Assembly (NCBI RefSeq): GCF_035581365.1
Contig: NZ_CP141590.1
Coordinates: forward strand, 2,600,001-2,664,000
From: Tsuneonella sp. CC-YZS046
GTDB lineage: Bacteria; Pseudomonadota; Alphaproteobacteria; Sphingomonadales; Sphingomonadaceae
Direction of reading: 5' to 3'
DNA: 64,000 nt
Under the pieces are notes generated by a model. The model ran no database searches. It worked only from the letters and a program-made list of their open reading frames with translations, and was not told the DNA's origin. The position numbers were made by a program, and so were the translations under genes. Below are positions 8,409-16,857 of the stretch, piece after piece (the stretch's first letter is position 1; each line of letters begins with the position of its first letter).

Positions 8409-8445
8409 AAGCGGAGCGCGGCTTCGGCTCCTGCCGTCCAGTCAA

Positions 8446-8811
8446 TCAGTCGTCCCAAGGCTCCAGCACGCAGCCCCATCCTTCGCGGTAATAGGCCGTT
8501 TGCCGCGCCAGCATCGGCACGCGCGCGGTCACGCTCTGGTTGTCCTCGTCTTCGCTGAGGAACAGCATCCCCGGCCCATCCTCGACATCGATCGCGGCCC
8601 GGCACTCGCGCAACGGCAGGCCGGAGACATAGCGGCAGGTGCAGCCGATTCGCGCGCCATAGGCCGCCCCGATCGTGGAATAGCCCCCGATCGACTCGCG
8701 ATAGGCAAAGGCGACCACCCCGGCGCACAGCGCCAGGCCGACGACCGCAAGTGCCGGCGGCGACAATCTGCGGCGGGAGCGTTTCTTTGCGGTTGCCATC
8801 GAACCCTGCAT
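8446..8811 (-). CDS. Small membrane-anchored protein resembling a serine-hydrolase accessory module
   Basis: A 121-residue protein (117 if it starts at the ATG at 8799). A basic N-terminus (KKRSRRR) precedes one TM helix (ALAVVGLALCAGVVAFAY) and a periplasmic part of about 80 residues. That part contains CTCRYVSGLPLREC and VPMLARQTAYYREGWGCVLEPW. These stretches resemble the segment usually found at the N-terminus of beta-lactamase-type serine hydrolases (AKxLCSxVFVSGR ... AVYREGLGCTL), from memory of that family. Here it is a separate gene, divergent from a serine hydrolase gene only 19 bases away, so the two are probably functional partners. Four Cys residues may form disulfides. No catalytic motif of its own. 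Confidence 0.7.
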   Translation of the reverse strand: MQGSMATAKKRSRRRLSPPALAVVGLALCAGVVAFAYRESIGGYSTIGAAYGARIGCTCRYVSGLPLRECRAAIDVEDGPGMLFLSEDEDNQSVTARVPMLARQTAYYREGWGCVLEPWDD

Positions 8812-8830
8812 ACGGAAGAGATGCGCCGCG

Positions 8831-9985
8831 ATGAAACGGCCCGCCCCCCATATCCTCTCGGTTGCCTTGCGGCCAGCCCTGCTGCTGGCGCCAATCGCCC
8901 TGCTGGCTCTTGCGGCCTGCGGTCAGGCGGGCGGCTCGGCCGAACCGCCGGTGAGCGAAACCGCCCTGGCAGCCGTCTCGGCCAATCCCGGCGCGCCCCG
9001 CGCCCCTCTCGCCCGCGCGGTGGATGCCCTGTTCACCGCGGACGGCATCGGCGAAACCGACGCGGTGATCGTGATGCACAGGGGCGAAATCGCGGCGGAG
9101 CGCTATCGCGAGGGCTATGGTCCCAAGACCCGTTTCCTCGGCTGGTCGATGTCGAAGACGGTCACCGCCCTGGTCATCGGGATGCTGGTATCGGACGGGC
9201 GGCTGCATCTCGATGAATCGCCGCCGATCTCGCACTGGCGCCGGACAGGCGACCCGCGCGGCGAGATCACCCTGAAGCAATTGCTGCAGATGCGCTCGGG
9301 GCTGCGCCATACGGAACAGACCGATCCGCCCTATCGCGCCGAAACCGCGCGGCTGCTGTTCCTCGACGGGCGGGACGACATGGCGGCCGAAGCGGAGGCC
9401 GAGCCGCTCGAGGCGGAGCCGGGGCGCAAGTTCGAATATTCGACCGCCACCAGCATCATCCTGGCCGACATCGCCACCCGCGTGCTGACGCAGAGTGAAG
9501 ATCCGGCCCGGCGCCAGAAGGCCATGTCGGAATTCCTCTCCGCCCGGCTGTTCGGCCCGCTCGGGCTGCACTCCATGATGGCGGAATACGACGCCGCGGG
9601 AACCATGATCGGCGGCGCGATGATCTCCGCCAATGCGCGGGACTGGGCGCAGCTGGGCGAATTTCTCCGCCACGGCGGCAGCGTGAAAGGCTCGCAGATC
9701 CTGCCGCGAGGGTGGATCGACTTCATGCGCAAGCCATCCCCTCGCGCCCCGGATTACGGCGCGCATCTCTGGCTCAACCGTCCATCCGGCACGGATCGCA
9801 GCGTCCTGTTCGCCGAACAAGGCCCGGCCAGCGCGTTCGCGGCGATCGGGCATCTCGGGCAATATGTGATCGTATCGCCCGGGCAGCGGCTCACCATCGT
9901 AAGGCTGGGCAAGACCCGGGAGGAAGAGCGGGCGGCGCTGGTGGCGCGGCTGGCCGAGATCTCCGTGCTTTACCCGGCGAGCTAA
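8831..9985 (+). CDS. Lipoprotein serine hydrolase, class C beta-lactamase family
   Basis: A 384-residue hydrolase of the beta-lactamase/transpeptidase-like fold. The N-terminus is a lipoprotein signal with lipobox LAAC (Cys30). The nucleophile motif is SMSK (Ser106, Lys109) in FLGWSMSKTVTALVIG. The second motif is Y-S-T in KFEYSTATS, and the third is probably H-L-G in AAIGHLGQYVIV. It therefore looks catalytically complete, but this family contains esterases, amidases and peptidases, and the substrate is unknown. It lacks the N-terminal module that related proteins carry; a similar module is encoded by the divergent neighbour. Its 3' end overlaps the PhzF-like gene by four bases in a tail-to-tail arrangement. 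Confidence 0.85.
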   Translation: MKRPAPHILSVALRPALLLAPIALLALAACGQAGGSAEPPVSETALAAVSANPGAPRAPLARAVDALFTADGIGETDAVIVMHRGEIAAERYREGYGPKTRFLGWSMSKTVTALVIGMLVSDGRLHLDESPPISHWRRTGDPRGEITLKQLLQMRSGLRHTEQTDPPYRAETARLLFLDGRDDMAAEAEAEPLEAEPGRKFEYSTATSIILADIATRVLTQSEDPARRQKAMSEFLSARLFGPLGLHSMMAEYDAAGTMIGGAMISANARDWAQLGEFLRHGGSVKGSQILPRGWIDFMRKPSPRAPDYGAHLWLNRPSGTDRSVLFAEQGPASAFAAIGHLGQYVIVSPGQRLTIVRLGKTREEERAALVARLAEISVLYPAS

Positions 9986-10788
9986 CCCTCCCCCAGCCGG
10001 AAACGCGCTTCCATCACCGTGAAGCATTGTCCGCCCAGCCACACGCCATCCCCTTCCAGCCGGCACGCGAGACGGCCGCCCCGCGCCGATGCCTGACAGG
10101 CCGAGAAAGCCATGCGCCCCAGCCGGGCCGCCCAGAACGGCGTGAGCGCGGCATGGGCGGAGCCGGTCACGCTGTCTTCCGGCACGCCCGCGCCGGGCAC
10201 GAACACGCGGCTCACCACGTCGCTTTCACTCCCTTCGGCGGTGCAGATGAACTGATGCTCGCCCAGCGCGGCAAGGCCCGGCAGATCGGGCCGCAGCCCG
10301 CGCACCGCGGCTTCGTCCTCGAACAGGAAGATCGTGTAGCCATCGGGATTGCTCCAGCACTCCAGCGGCGTAGCGCCCAGCAGTTTCTCCGCCTCGGGCC
10401 ATGACGCAGGCTGCGTGGCGATAGCGGGCAATTTTAATTCATACCCTTGCGCCAGGCGCCGCACGTCGAGGACTCCGGCGCGTCCCGTGCGGAAGCGCAC
10501 CTCGCTCGCCTCCCGGTCGCTCTGGAGCAGCACATGCCCCGCCGCCAGCGTGGCATGGCCGCACAGGCGCACTTCGCAGGCGGGGGTGAACCACCGCAGC
10601 TCCCAGTCCGCCGCATCGCCGGCATCGGCGACCAGAAAGGCGGTTTCGGCGAAGTTGTTCTCTTCGGCAATGGCTTGCAGCAATTCGTCATGCGGCCATC
10701 GGTCGAGCAGCATGACCGCCGCCTGATTGCCCGAGAAGGGGCGGTCGGCGAAGGCATCGACATGCCAGTAGGGTATCGAGCCGGTCAT
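9982..10788 (-). CDS. PhzF-family isomerase/epimerase-like protein
   Basis: A 268-residue member of the PhzF superfamily (diaminopimelate-epimerase-like fold). Conserved features are the N-terminal HVDAFADRPFSGNQAAV and EENNFAETAFLV (the Glu of the NxxETAF motif is the general acid/base), then WFTPACEVRLCGHATLAAGHVL and, near the C-terminus, VPEDSVTGSAHAALTPFWA. No phenazine genes are nearby, so it is more likely one of the many PhzF-like isomerases of unknown substrate. It is the last gene of the pdxH-CDF-phzF operon; its ATG overlaps the CDF stop by four bases. Confidence 0.85.
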   Translation of the reverse strand: MTGSIPYWHVDAFADRPFSGNQAAVMLLDRWPHDELLQAIAEENNFAETAFLVADAGDAADWELRWFTPACEVRLCGHATLAAGHVLLQSDREASEVRFRTGRAGVLDVRRLAQGYELKLPAIATQPASWPEAEKLLGATPLECWSNPDGYTIFLFEDEAAVRGLRPDLPGLAALGEHQFICTAEGSESDVVSRVFVPGAGVPEDSVTGSAHAALTPFWAARLGRMAFSACQASARGGRLACRLEGDGVWLGGQCFTVMEARFRLGEG

Positions 10789-11714
10789 GTCTCAGGCCTT
10801 CCGGACCCGCGCGGCAGGATGTTGGATGGCCCTGGACCGGGATCGACATGCCCTTCCGGATCGGGATGAATGATGATCTCCACATCGGGAAATTCGGCTT
10901 TCAGCTTCGCCTCGATCTCTTCCATGATCCGGTGCGCTTCCCGCAAGGGGAGATTGCCGTCCACCCAGACATGGAACTGCGCGAAATCGCGCTGGCCGGA
11001 CGTGCGCGTGCGCAGATCGTGGACCCCGCGCAATTCGGGGTGCCGGGCCAGCGCCGCCAGCAGCCGCTGTTTCTTCTCTTCAGGCCATTCCCGGTCCATC
11101 AGATTGTCGACGACCCGCCGCGACGCCCCCCACGCCCCCCAGGCCAGCCAGAGTGCGATGAGCAGGCCGAACACCGGGTCCGCCCCCGCAATGCCGCCAT
11201 ATTGATCGAGCGCCAGCGCCGCGATCACCGCGAGATTGAGCAGCAGGTCGGACTTGTAGTGGAGATGATCGGTGGCGATGGCGAGGCTGCCGGTGCGGCG
11301 AATGACATGGCGCTGCCAGGCCAGCAATCCGAGCGTCGCCACCATTGCCACCAGCGACACCGCTATGCCGCTTTCGGCCGCTTCCGGGCGCGCGCCCTCC
11401 ACGAACTGGCCGATGGCGCGAACCGCGATCCCGAACGCCGACAGGGCGATCAGCACGATCTGGATCATCGCGGCCAGGGCTTCCGCCTTGCCATGCCCGA
11501 AGCGATGGTCCTCATCGGCGGGCATCGCCGCGATCCATACGCCGGCAAGGGTGGTCAGGCTGGCGACCAGATCCAGCGCCGTATCCGCCAGGCTGCCCAG
11601 CATCGCGGCGGAGCCGGTGGACCAGGCGGCCCAGGCTTTCAGCAGGACGAGAAATACCGCCACAGCTATGCTGGCGAAGGCCGCGCTCCGGTTCAGCCGC
11701 CCATGGTCGGCCAT
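10785..11714 (-). CDS. Cation diffusion facilitator transporter (FieF-like)
   Basis: A 309-residue divalent metal/proton antiporter of the CDF family. About six TM helices are visible. The first metal site is LADTALDLVAS (DxxxD in TM2). A conserved DEDHRFGHGKAEAL loop follows, and the second half-site is ATDHLHYKSDLLLN (HxxxD in TM5). The cytoplasmic C-terminal domain has HPELRGVHDLRTRTSG and FHVWVDGNLPLREAH, which build the dimer interface. Metal choice (Zn, Fe or Mn) cannot be read with confidence. I chose ATG 11714 (MADHGRLNRS); a GTG at 11723 would give a 4-base GTGA overlap with pdxH. Confidence 0.92.
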   Translation of the reverse strand: MADHGRLNRSAAFASIAVAVFLVLLKAWAAWSTGSAAMLGSLADTALDLVASLTTLAGVWIAAMPADEDHRFGHGKAEALAAMIQIVLIALSAFGIAVRAIGQFVEGARPEAAESGIAVSLVAMVATLGLLAWQRHVIRRTGSLAIATDHLHYKSDLLLNLAVIAALALDQYGGIAGADPVFGLLIALWLAWGAWGASRRVVDNLMDREWPEEKKQRLLAALARHPELRGVHDLRTRTSGQRDFAQFHVWVDGNLPLREAHRIMEEIEAKLKAEFPDVEIIIHPDPEGHVDPGPGPSNILPRGSGRPET

Positions 11715-11719
11715 GGATC

Positions 11720-12328
11720 TCACGGATACAGCAGCATGCTGTTCCAGCCGCCGCCTTCGCGGAAGAACTGCCTGCGCTCATGCAGGCGATGGGGCCGGTC
11801 CAGCCAGAACTCGATCCGCTCCGGCGCGAGCCGAAAGCCGGTCCAATGCGACGGACGTTCGACATCGCGCCCCTCGAAACGCTGCCGCGCCGCTTCGTAG
11901 CGGTCGAGGAAAGTCTCGCGCGCATCGAGCGGAGCGGACTGGTCGGACGCGACCGCGCCCAATTGCGAATCGCGATGGCGGCTGGCGAAATAGGCATCGG
12001 CCTCCGCCGCACTCACCGGAGCCAGCGTGCCTTCGATCCGCACCTGCCGGCGCAGCGACTTCCAGTGGAACAGCAGCGCGGCGTTGGGATTGGCCGCGAG
12101 TTCGCGCCCCTTCCGGCTGCGGGAATTGGTATAGAACACGAAGCCATCCGGCCCATGGCCCTTGAGCAGCACCATCCGCACCGAAGGAAGGCCGTCAGGC
12201 GTGGCGGTGGCCAGAGCCATCGCATTCGAATCGTTCGGCTCGCTTTCCCGCGCCTCGGCGAACCAGGCCGCGAAGATGGCGAAGGGATCGTCATGGGGGA
12301 TGGCGTCAGCCGCCTGTTCAGCCTGCAT
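11720..12328 (-). CDS. pdxH: Pyridoxamine 5'-phosphate oxidase
   Basis: FMN-dependent enzyme that makes pyridoxal 5'-phosphate from PNP/PMP, the last step of vitamin B6 synthesis and salvage. At 202 residues it has the usual size. The FMN/substrate region [19 protein letters not shown] is followed by [30 protein letters not shown], and the C-terminal [17 protein letters not shown] plus a short LLYP end. AGGAAA lies before the ATG. First gene of a three-gene operon with overlapping starts. Upstream, a 9-base-period direct repeat (GTTGACA twice, 12349-12364 on the plus strand) could hold operator or promoter elements. Confidence 0.95.
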   Translation of the reverse strand: MQAEQAADAIPHDDPFAIFAAWFAEARESEPNDSNAMALATATPDGLPSVRMVLLKGHGPDGFVFYTNSRSRKGRELAANPNAALLFHWKSLRRQVRIEGTLAPVSAAEADAYFASRHRDSQLGAVASDQSAPLDARETFLDRYEAARQRFEGRDVERPSHWTGFRLAPERIEFWLDRPHRLHERRQFFREGGGWNSMLLYP

Positions 12329-12396
12329 CGCTGTTTCCTGTATGAGAGGTTGACAGAGTTGACACTGTCCTGATCGAAAAAACCAGACCCGCGCAA

Positions 12397-12430
12397 CCGC
12401 CCGGAACAGCGCGCGAAACGCGCCGGGCGG
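12397..12430. other. Strong GC-rich hairpin in the pdxH-dnaJ divergent gap
   Basis: CCGCCCGG pairs with CCGGGCGG, with an inner CGCG/CGCG stem and an AAA loop. No T-run follows on either strand, so it is not an ordinary terminator. It lies in the 214-bp gap between divergent genes and could be part of the dnaJ-like leader, an operator or a small RNA. Confidence 0.35.
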
Positions 12431-12459
12431 AACGGTCGATAAAGGCCGGAGAAAAGCGC

Positions 12460-12528
12460 ATGATATGCCTGCCTAGCCCGCTGTATCGCCGTAGGAAACC
12501 CCTGCGCTTGCGAAGAGCAGGTCCGTAA
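12460..12528 (+). CDS. Possible 22-residue Arg-rich leader peptide
   Basis: A short frame, ATG to TAA, encodes [20 protein letters not shown] plus GP, with seven Arg. GGAG lies eight bases before its ATG. It ends 14 bases before the dnaJ-like start. The ribosome site and very basic composition are suggestive, but a chance frame in GC-rich DNA is equally possible. Confidence 0.22.
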   Translation: MICLPSPLYRRRKPLRLRRAGP

Positions 12529-12542
12529 CCTAGCTATGTGCC

Positions 12543-13493
12543 ATGGCAGATCCATATTCGACGCTGGGGGTGGCGCGCGGCGCCAGCGAAAAGGATATCA
12601 AATCCGCATATCGCAAGCTCGCCAAGGAGCTTCACCCGGACCGCAACAAGGACAATCCCAAGGCGGCGGAACGCTTCTCCGACGTGACCCGCGCCTATGA
12701 TCTGCTGTCCGACAAGGACAAGCGCGCCCAGTATGACCGGGGCGAGATCGACGCCGACGGCAACCCCACCATGCCCTTCGGCTCCGGCGGATTCCGCAGC
12801 GCGAGGCCCGGCAATGGCCGCACCAGCGGGGGCTTCGGCGGGTTCGGCGGCGCCGAGGAAGTCGATCTCGGAGATATCTTCGAAGGCCTGTTCGGCGGGC
12901 GGGGCGGCATGGGCGGCCGCCGTGGCCCGGCCGGATTTGGCGGCGGAATGGGCGCGGGGCGGCCGCAGCCGCCGCGCGGCGGCAATGTCCAATACCGCCT
13001 CACCGTTCCCTTCGCGGACGCTGCCACCCGGCAGGATCAGCGGATCACCCTGGCCGATGGCAAGACCATCGATCTCAAGCTGCCCGCCGGGGTCGAGAAC
13101 GGCACGCAGATGCGCCTCAAGGGCAAGGGCGAATCCGGGCCGGGCGGCGCGGGCGACGCGCTGGTGACCATCGAAATCCAGCCGCACGCCTTCTTCCGGC
13201 GCGAGGGCGACGACATCCGGCTCGACCTGCCGATCTCGCTGGACGAGGCGGTCAACGGCGCCAAGGTGAAGGTTCCGACCGTGGAAGGCGCGGTCATGCT
13301 GACCATTGCCCCGGGCAGCGGATCAGGCAAGACCCTGCGGCTCAAGGGCAAGGGGTTCTCGCGCAAGGACGGCGCCCGGGGCGACCAGCTCGTCACCCTG
13401 CAGGTCGAGCTGCCGCCCGATGACAAGGACCTGGCGAAGCGGCTCGAAGGCTGGCGGGATTCGCGCAATCTGCGCGGCCGCCTCGGAGTCTGA
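12543..13493 (+). CDS. DnaJ-type co-chaperone without zinc finger (CbpA-like)
   Basis: A 316-residue class B J-domain protein that stimulates Hsp70 (DnaK) ATPase and presents substrates. The J domain fills residues 4-70 with HPD at 31-33. A Gly/Phe-rich linker follows ([24 protein letters not shown] and similar), then two beta-rich C-terminal substrate-binding domains ([40 protein letters not shown]). The Cys-rich zinc-binding repeats of true DnaJ are absent, so this is a CbpA/DnaJ-like paralogue, probably not the main dnaJ. The stop overlaps the next start (TGATG), placing it at the head of a dnaJ-like/yihY/fabI operon. Confidence 0.9.
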   Translation: MADPYSTLGVARGASEKDIKSAYRKLAKELHPDRNKDNPKAAERFSDVTRAYDLLSDKDKRAQYDRGEIDADGNPTMPFGSGGFRSARPGNGRTSGGFGGFGGAEEVDLGDIFEGLFGGRGGMGGRRGPAGFGGGMGAGRPQPPRGGNVQYRLTVPFADAATRQDQRITLADGKTIDLKLPAGVENGTQMRLKGKGESGPGGAGDALVTIEIQPHAFFRREGDDIRLDLPISLDEAVNGAKVKVPTVEGAVMLTIAPGSGSGKTLRLKGKGFSRKDGARGDQLVTLQVELPPDDKDLAKRLEGWRDSRNLRGRLGV

Positions 13494-14530
13494 TGGCGCA
13501 GCAGGAAATCCGCGAATCCGAAACGCCCGAGGAACTGCCTCCGGCTCACGATTACACGCCGGAAGCAAGGCGGCGGGAAGCGAGGCTCAAGGCCCGCCTC
13601 GGCCGGGTGAGGCAGGAACTCGGGCCGGGAACGCGATTCGCCGTGGTGCTGAAGCGGGTGTTTCTGGGCGCCTGGAACGATGGCTTCATCCATGCCGGCA
13701 ATCTGGCCTATATGGCGATGCTGGCGATCTTCCCCTTCTTCATATTGGGGGCGGCGGTTTTTTCGCTGGCCGGCGAGGAGCATGAACGGGCAGCCTCGAT
13801 CGACGCCGTCGTGCTGGCCCTGCCGCCGGTGGTCGGCAATGTGATCGAGCCGGTCGCCCGCAACGTGATCGAGCTGCGCAGCGGCTGGCTGCTGTGGGCC
13901 GGCGGCCTGTTCGCGCTGTGGACCGTGGGCAGCCTGGTCGAAACGATCCGCGACCTGCTGCGCCGCGCCTATGGAACCGAGCCGAGCCAGAGCTTCCTGC
14001 GCAGCCGCCTGCTGGCCAGCGGAATCAGCGTGGCGGCCGTCGTCCTGCTGATGCTTTCGCTGATCGCGCAGGTCCTGATCGGGGCGGCGCAGGAAGTGAT
14101 CGACGCATATCTGCCCCAGCTGAACGACTGGCTGGCGAGCCTTTCGCTATCCCGGCTGCTGCCCGCCTTCGGCCTGTTCGGATCGATCTACCTGCTGTTC
14201 TACAGCCTGACGCCCGCGGCCTATCGCAAGCGGTGCTACCCGAAATGGCCCGGCGCCCTGCTGGTCACGCTATGGTGGGTGGGGGTCACGATCGCGCTGC
14301 CGCCGCTTCTGCGCAGCGTGTTCAGCTACGATCTGACCTATGGCAGCCTCGCCGGGATGATGATCGCGCTTTTCTTTTTCTGGCTTGTCGGCTTAGGGAT
14401 GGTGATCGGCGCGGAGCTCAACGCCGCTCTCGCCGAGCCGGAGAACGAGGAGGACCTGGTGGGCCAAGCAGACAATCGCGCGCGAGCGCGCAGGACCATC
14501 GTCCAGAAAGAGGGAAACGGATCGGAATGA
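13493..14530 (+). CDS. YihY/BrkB family inner-membrane protein
   Basis: A 345-residue polytopic protein of the YihY (BrkB) family. The N-terminal 45 residues are charged and cytoplasmic. About six TM helices follow, with family motifs GNLAYMAMLAIFPFFILG, the VETIRDLLRRAYGTEPS loop, LLFYSLTPAAYRKR and SLAGMMIALFFFWLVGLGMVIGAELNAAL. The C-terminus is polar. The family was once named ribonuclease BN in error; its real role is unknown. It starts within the stop codon of the dnaJ-like gene and its own stop overlaps the fabI start by four bases, so it is translated in series with both. Confidence 0.9.
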   Translation: MAQQEIRESETPEELPPAHDYTPEARRREARLKARLGRVRQELGPGTRFAVVLKRVFLGAWNDGFIHAGNLAYMAMLAIFPFFILGAAVFSLAGEEHERAASIDAVVLALPPVVGNVIEPVARNVIELRSGWLLWAGGLFALWTVGSLVETIRDLLRRAYGTEPSQSFLRSRLLASGISVAAVVLLMLSLIAQVLIGAAQEVIDAYLPQLNDWLASLSLSRLLPAFGLFGSIYLLFYSLTPAAYRKRCYPKWPGALLVTLWWVGVTIALPPLLRSVFSYDLTYGSLAGMMIALFFFWLVGLGMVIGAELNAALAEPENEEDLVGQADNRARARRTIVQKEGNGSE

Positions 14531-15330
14531 GTGGATTGATGGCGGGCAAGCGCGGGCTCATCATGGGCCTTGCCAATGACAAATCGCTGGCATGGGGAAT
14601 CGCCCAGAAACTGCGGGAACACGGCGCGGAACTGGCCTTTTCCTATCAGGGCGAAGCCTTGGCCAAGCGGGTGCTGCCGCTGGCGCAAAGCCTCGGTTCC
14701 GATTTCCTGATCGATTGCGACGTTTCGGACATGGCGGCGCTCGACCGGACCTTCGATGCGATCCGCGCCCGCTGGGACAGCCTCGATTTCGTGGTCCATG
14801 CGATCGGCTTTTCCGACAAGAACGAGCTGCGCGGGAAATATGTCGACACCAGCCTCGAAAATTTCCTGATGACCATGAACATCTCCGCCTACTCGCTGGT
14901 CGCCGTCACCAAGCGCGCGCGGGAGATGATGGGATCGGGCGGATCGATCCTGACCCTGACCTATTACGGGGCGGAAAAGGTGGTTCCCCATTACAACGTG
15001 ATGGGCGTCGCCAAATCCGCGCTGGAAACCAGCGTCAAATATCTCGCCAACGATCTCGGGCCGGAGAATATCCGGGTGAACGCGATCTCGGCCGGACCGA
15101 TCAAGACGCTGGCCGCCAGCGGCATCGGCGATTTCCGCTATATCCTCAAATGGAACGAGCTGAACGCGCCGCTGCGCCGCAATGTCACCATCGAGGATGT
15201 GGGCGGAGCGGGGCTGTATCTGCTGTCCGACCTGTCCGCCGGAGTGACCGGCGAGGTCCACCATGTCGACGCGGGCTACAACCTCGTCGGAATGAAGCAG
15301 GAAGACGCCCCGGATATTTCGCTGGTGTGA
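14527..15330 (+). CDS. fabI: Enoyl-ACP reductase FabI
   Basis: NADH-dependent enoyl-[acyl-carrier protein] reductase, the last step in each cycle of type II fatty acid elongation. At 267 residues it is a typical FabI. It has GKRGLIMGLANDKSLAWGIA (the divergent nucleotide-binding loop), CDVSDMAALDRTF, HAIGFSDKNELRG, and the catalytic Tyr and Lys with FabI spacing in YNVMGVAKSALE (about residues 156-163). RVNAISAGPIKTLAASGI and the C-terminal HHVDAGYNLVGM follow. Its ATG overlaps the yihY stop by four bases. Repeat copy B lies in the convergent gap with wecC and may end both transcripts. Confidence 0.96.
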   Translation: MSGLMAGKRGLIMGLANDKSLAWGIAQKLREHGAELAFSYQGEALAKRVLPLAQSLGSDFLIDCDVSDMAALDRTFDAIRARWDSLDFVVHAIGFSDKNELRGKYVDTSLENFLMTMNISAYSLVAVTKRAREMMGSGGSILTLTYYGAEKVVPHYNVMGVAKSALETSVKYLANDLGPENIRVNAISAGPIKTLAASGIGDFRYILKWNELNAPLRRNVTIEDVGGAGLYLLSDLSAGVTGEVHHVDAGYNLVGMKQEDAPDISLV

Positions 15331-15370
15331 TCGCGCCGCGCGGCGGCCGCCTGAAAGCGGTCCGTCCAGA

Positions 15371-15472
15371 CTCGTTCCGCTTCTGGTCGAACCGAAAGGA
15401 GACTTGAATTTACTTGTTTTTCCGTAATTTCCGAGTCGGCAAGTGTTTCCACTTGCTTCGGAATCACTCTAG
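15371..15472 (-). repeat. Stop-anchored double-hairpin repeat, copy B
   Basis: Full-length copy, oriented from the wecC stop codon outward. On the plus strand it reads GTAATTTCCGAGTCGG, AAGTG-TTTC-CACTT, then CGGAATCACTCTAG, whose CTA is the complement of the wecC TAG. The second, distal hairpin (TTCCGCTTCTGG/TCGAACCGAA) is weaker than in copies A and C. It lies between convergent fabI and wecC and may serve as a two-way transcript end. Confidence 0.72.
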
Positions 15473-16776
15473 CCCGCCCGGCGCAGCGCGTCGGCGGGGC
15501 CGGTATCCAGCGCCGGCTGATCCGGCCAGATGCCGCGCGTGTCATACACGATCTTGTCCGCCCGCTCCGCCAGCGGCACCGATTTGAACACGTCGTGATC
15601 GACCAGCACAATCAGGATATCGCAATCCTCCAGCGCGGTATCGACATCGACCAGGCTCGCGCCCGTATCGGTGAACTCCAGCGGCAATTGCGCGGTATAG
15701 GGTTCCACCACATGGATGCGGCCGCCGAAGCGCCGGGCCAGCGTGCCGGCGACCAGCCGGGCGGGGCTTTCGCGAAAATCGTCGATATTGGCCTTGAAGG
15801 CCAGGCCGAGGCAGGCGACCTTCCGGTCGGGATGGGCTTCGACCATGGCGCTCGCCCGGGCGATGACATGGTGGATCTTGCCGTCGTTCACGCCCCGCGC
15901 GGTGCGGATCAGCGGGGTCTGCTCCGGCGCGCCATGCACGATGAACCATGGATCGACCGCGATGCAGTGGCCGCCCACGCCCGGCCCGGGCTGCAGGATG
16001 TTGACGCGCGGATGCCGGTTGGCCAGCCGGATCACTTCCCACACATCGAGATCCATCGCATCGGCGATGATCGAAAGCTCGTTGGCGAAGGCGATGTTGA
16101 CGTCGCGATAGGCGTTTTCGACCAGCTTGGTCATCTCGGCCGAGCGCGCATCGGTGGTCACGCAGGCGCCGCGCACGAAACGCTTGTAGAAGGACAGCGC
16201 CTTGCGCGCGCAGCGCGGCGTGATCCCGCCGATGGAGCGGTCGTTGTTGGCCAGCTCTTCCAGAATCCGCCCGGGCAGCACCCGTTCCGGGCAATAGGCG
16301 ATCGAAACGTCCGGCGTTCCGGCGCAAAGCCCCGGCAGTTTGAGATCGGGCCGTTCCGCCGCGATCATGTCGCGCATCCGTTCGGTAGTGCCGACCGGCG
16401 AAGTGGATTCGAGGATCACCACGTCTCCGCTTTTCAGCACTTTCGCCACCTCGCGGGCGGCGGACAGCACATAGGAGATGTCGGGCGTGTGATGGCCATC
16501 CTTTTCGAACGGCGTCGGCACCGCGATCACGAACACGTCGGCGGGGGCGATGGCTGTCGATGCGCGCAGCAGGCCGCGCTGCACCACGCCATGCACCAGG
16601 CCGTCCAGATCGACTTCCTCGATATGGATCTCGCCCCGGTTGATCGTATCGACCACCGGCTGTGCCACATCCACGCCCAGCACCTGCATTCCCGCCCGCG
16701 CGATGATCGCGGCGGTGGGCAGGCCGATATAGCCAAGGCCGACGACACAGACTTCAGGCAATTCGCTTCCGCGCAT
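15469..16776 (-). CDS. wecC: UDP-N-acetyl-D-mannosaminuronate dehydrogenase
   Basis: A 435-residue NAD-dependent nucleotide-sugar dehydrogenase that oxidises UDP-ManNAc to UDP-ManNAcA in two steps. The N-terminal Rossmann motif is CVVGLGYIGLPTAAIIA. FVIAVPTPF, ESTSPVGTTERM and CPERVLPGR follow, then the central helical dimer domain, and the catalytic Cys in GPGVGGHCIAVDPWF. The third domain has LGLAFKANIDDFRESPA and VDHDVFK. The closest recognisable type is WecC; the wecB epimerase just upstream supports that over UDP-glucose or other dehydrogenases. The stop codon belongs to repeat copy B. Genes that would use the ManNAcA are not in the window. Confidence 0.9.
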   Translation of the reverse strand: MRGSELPEVCVVGLGYIGLPTAAIIARAGMQVLGVDVAQPVVDTINRGEIHIEEVDLDGLVHGVVQRGLLRASTAIAPADVFVIAVPTPFEKDGHHTPDISYVLSAAREVAKVLKSGDVVILESTSPVGTTERMRDMIAAERPDLKLPGLCAGTPDVSIAYCPERVLPGRILEELANNDRSIGGITPRCARKALSFYKRFVRGACVTTDARSAEMTKLVENAYRDVNIAFANELSIIADAMDLDVWEVIRLANRHPRVNILQPGPGVGGHCIAVDPWFIVHGAPEQTPLIRTARGVNDGKIHHVIARASAMVEAHPDRKVACLGLAFKANIDDFRESPARLVAGTLARRFGGRIHVVEPYTAQLPLEFTDTGASLVDVDTALEDCDILIVLVDHDVFKSVPLAERADKIVYDTRGIWPDQPALDTGPADALRRAG

Positions 16777-16857
16777 GGATGATCCTCGTTGCTGTCAGGC
16801 CGGCCATGCCGGAAAGGGGTAAATATTGCGGTAACGAAAGGGAATCTCCCTTTTCGG

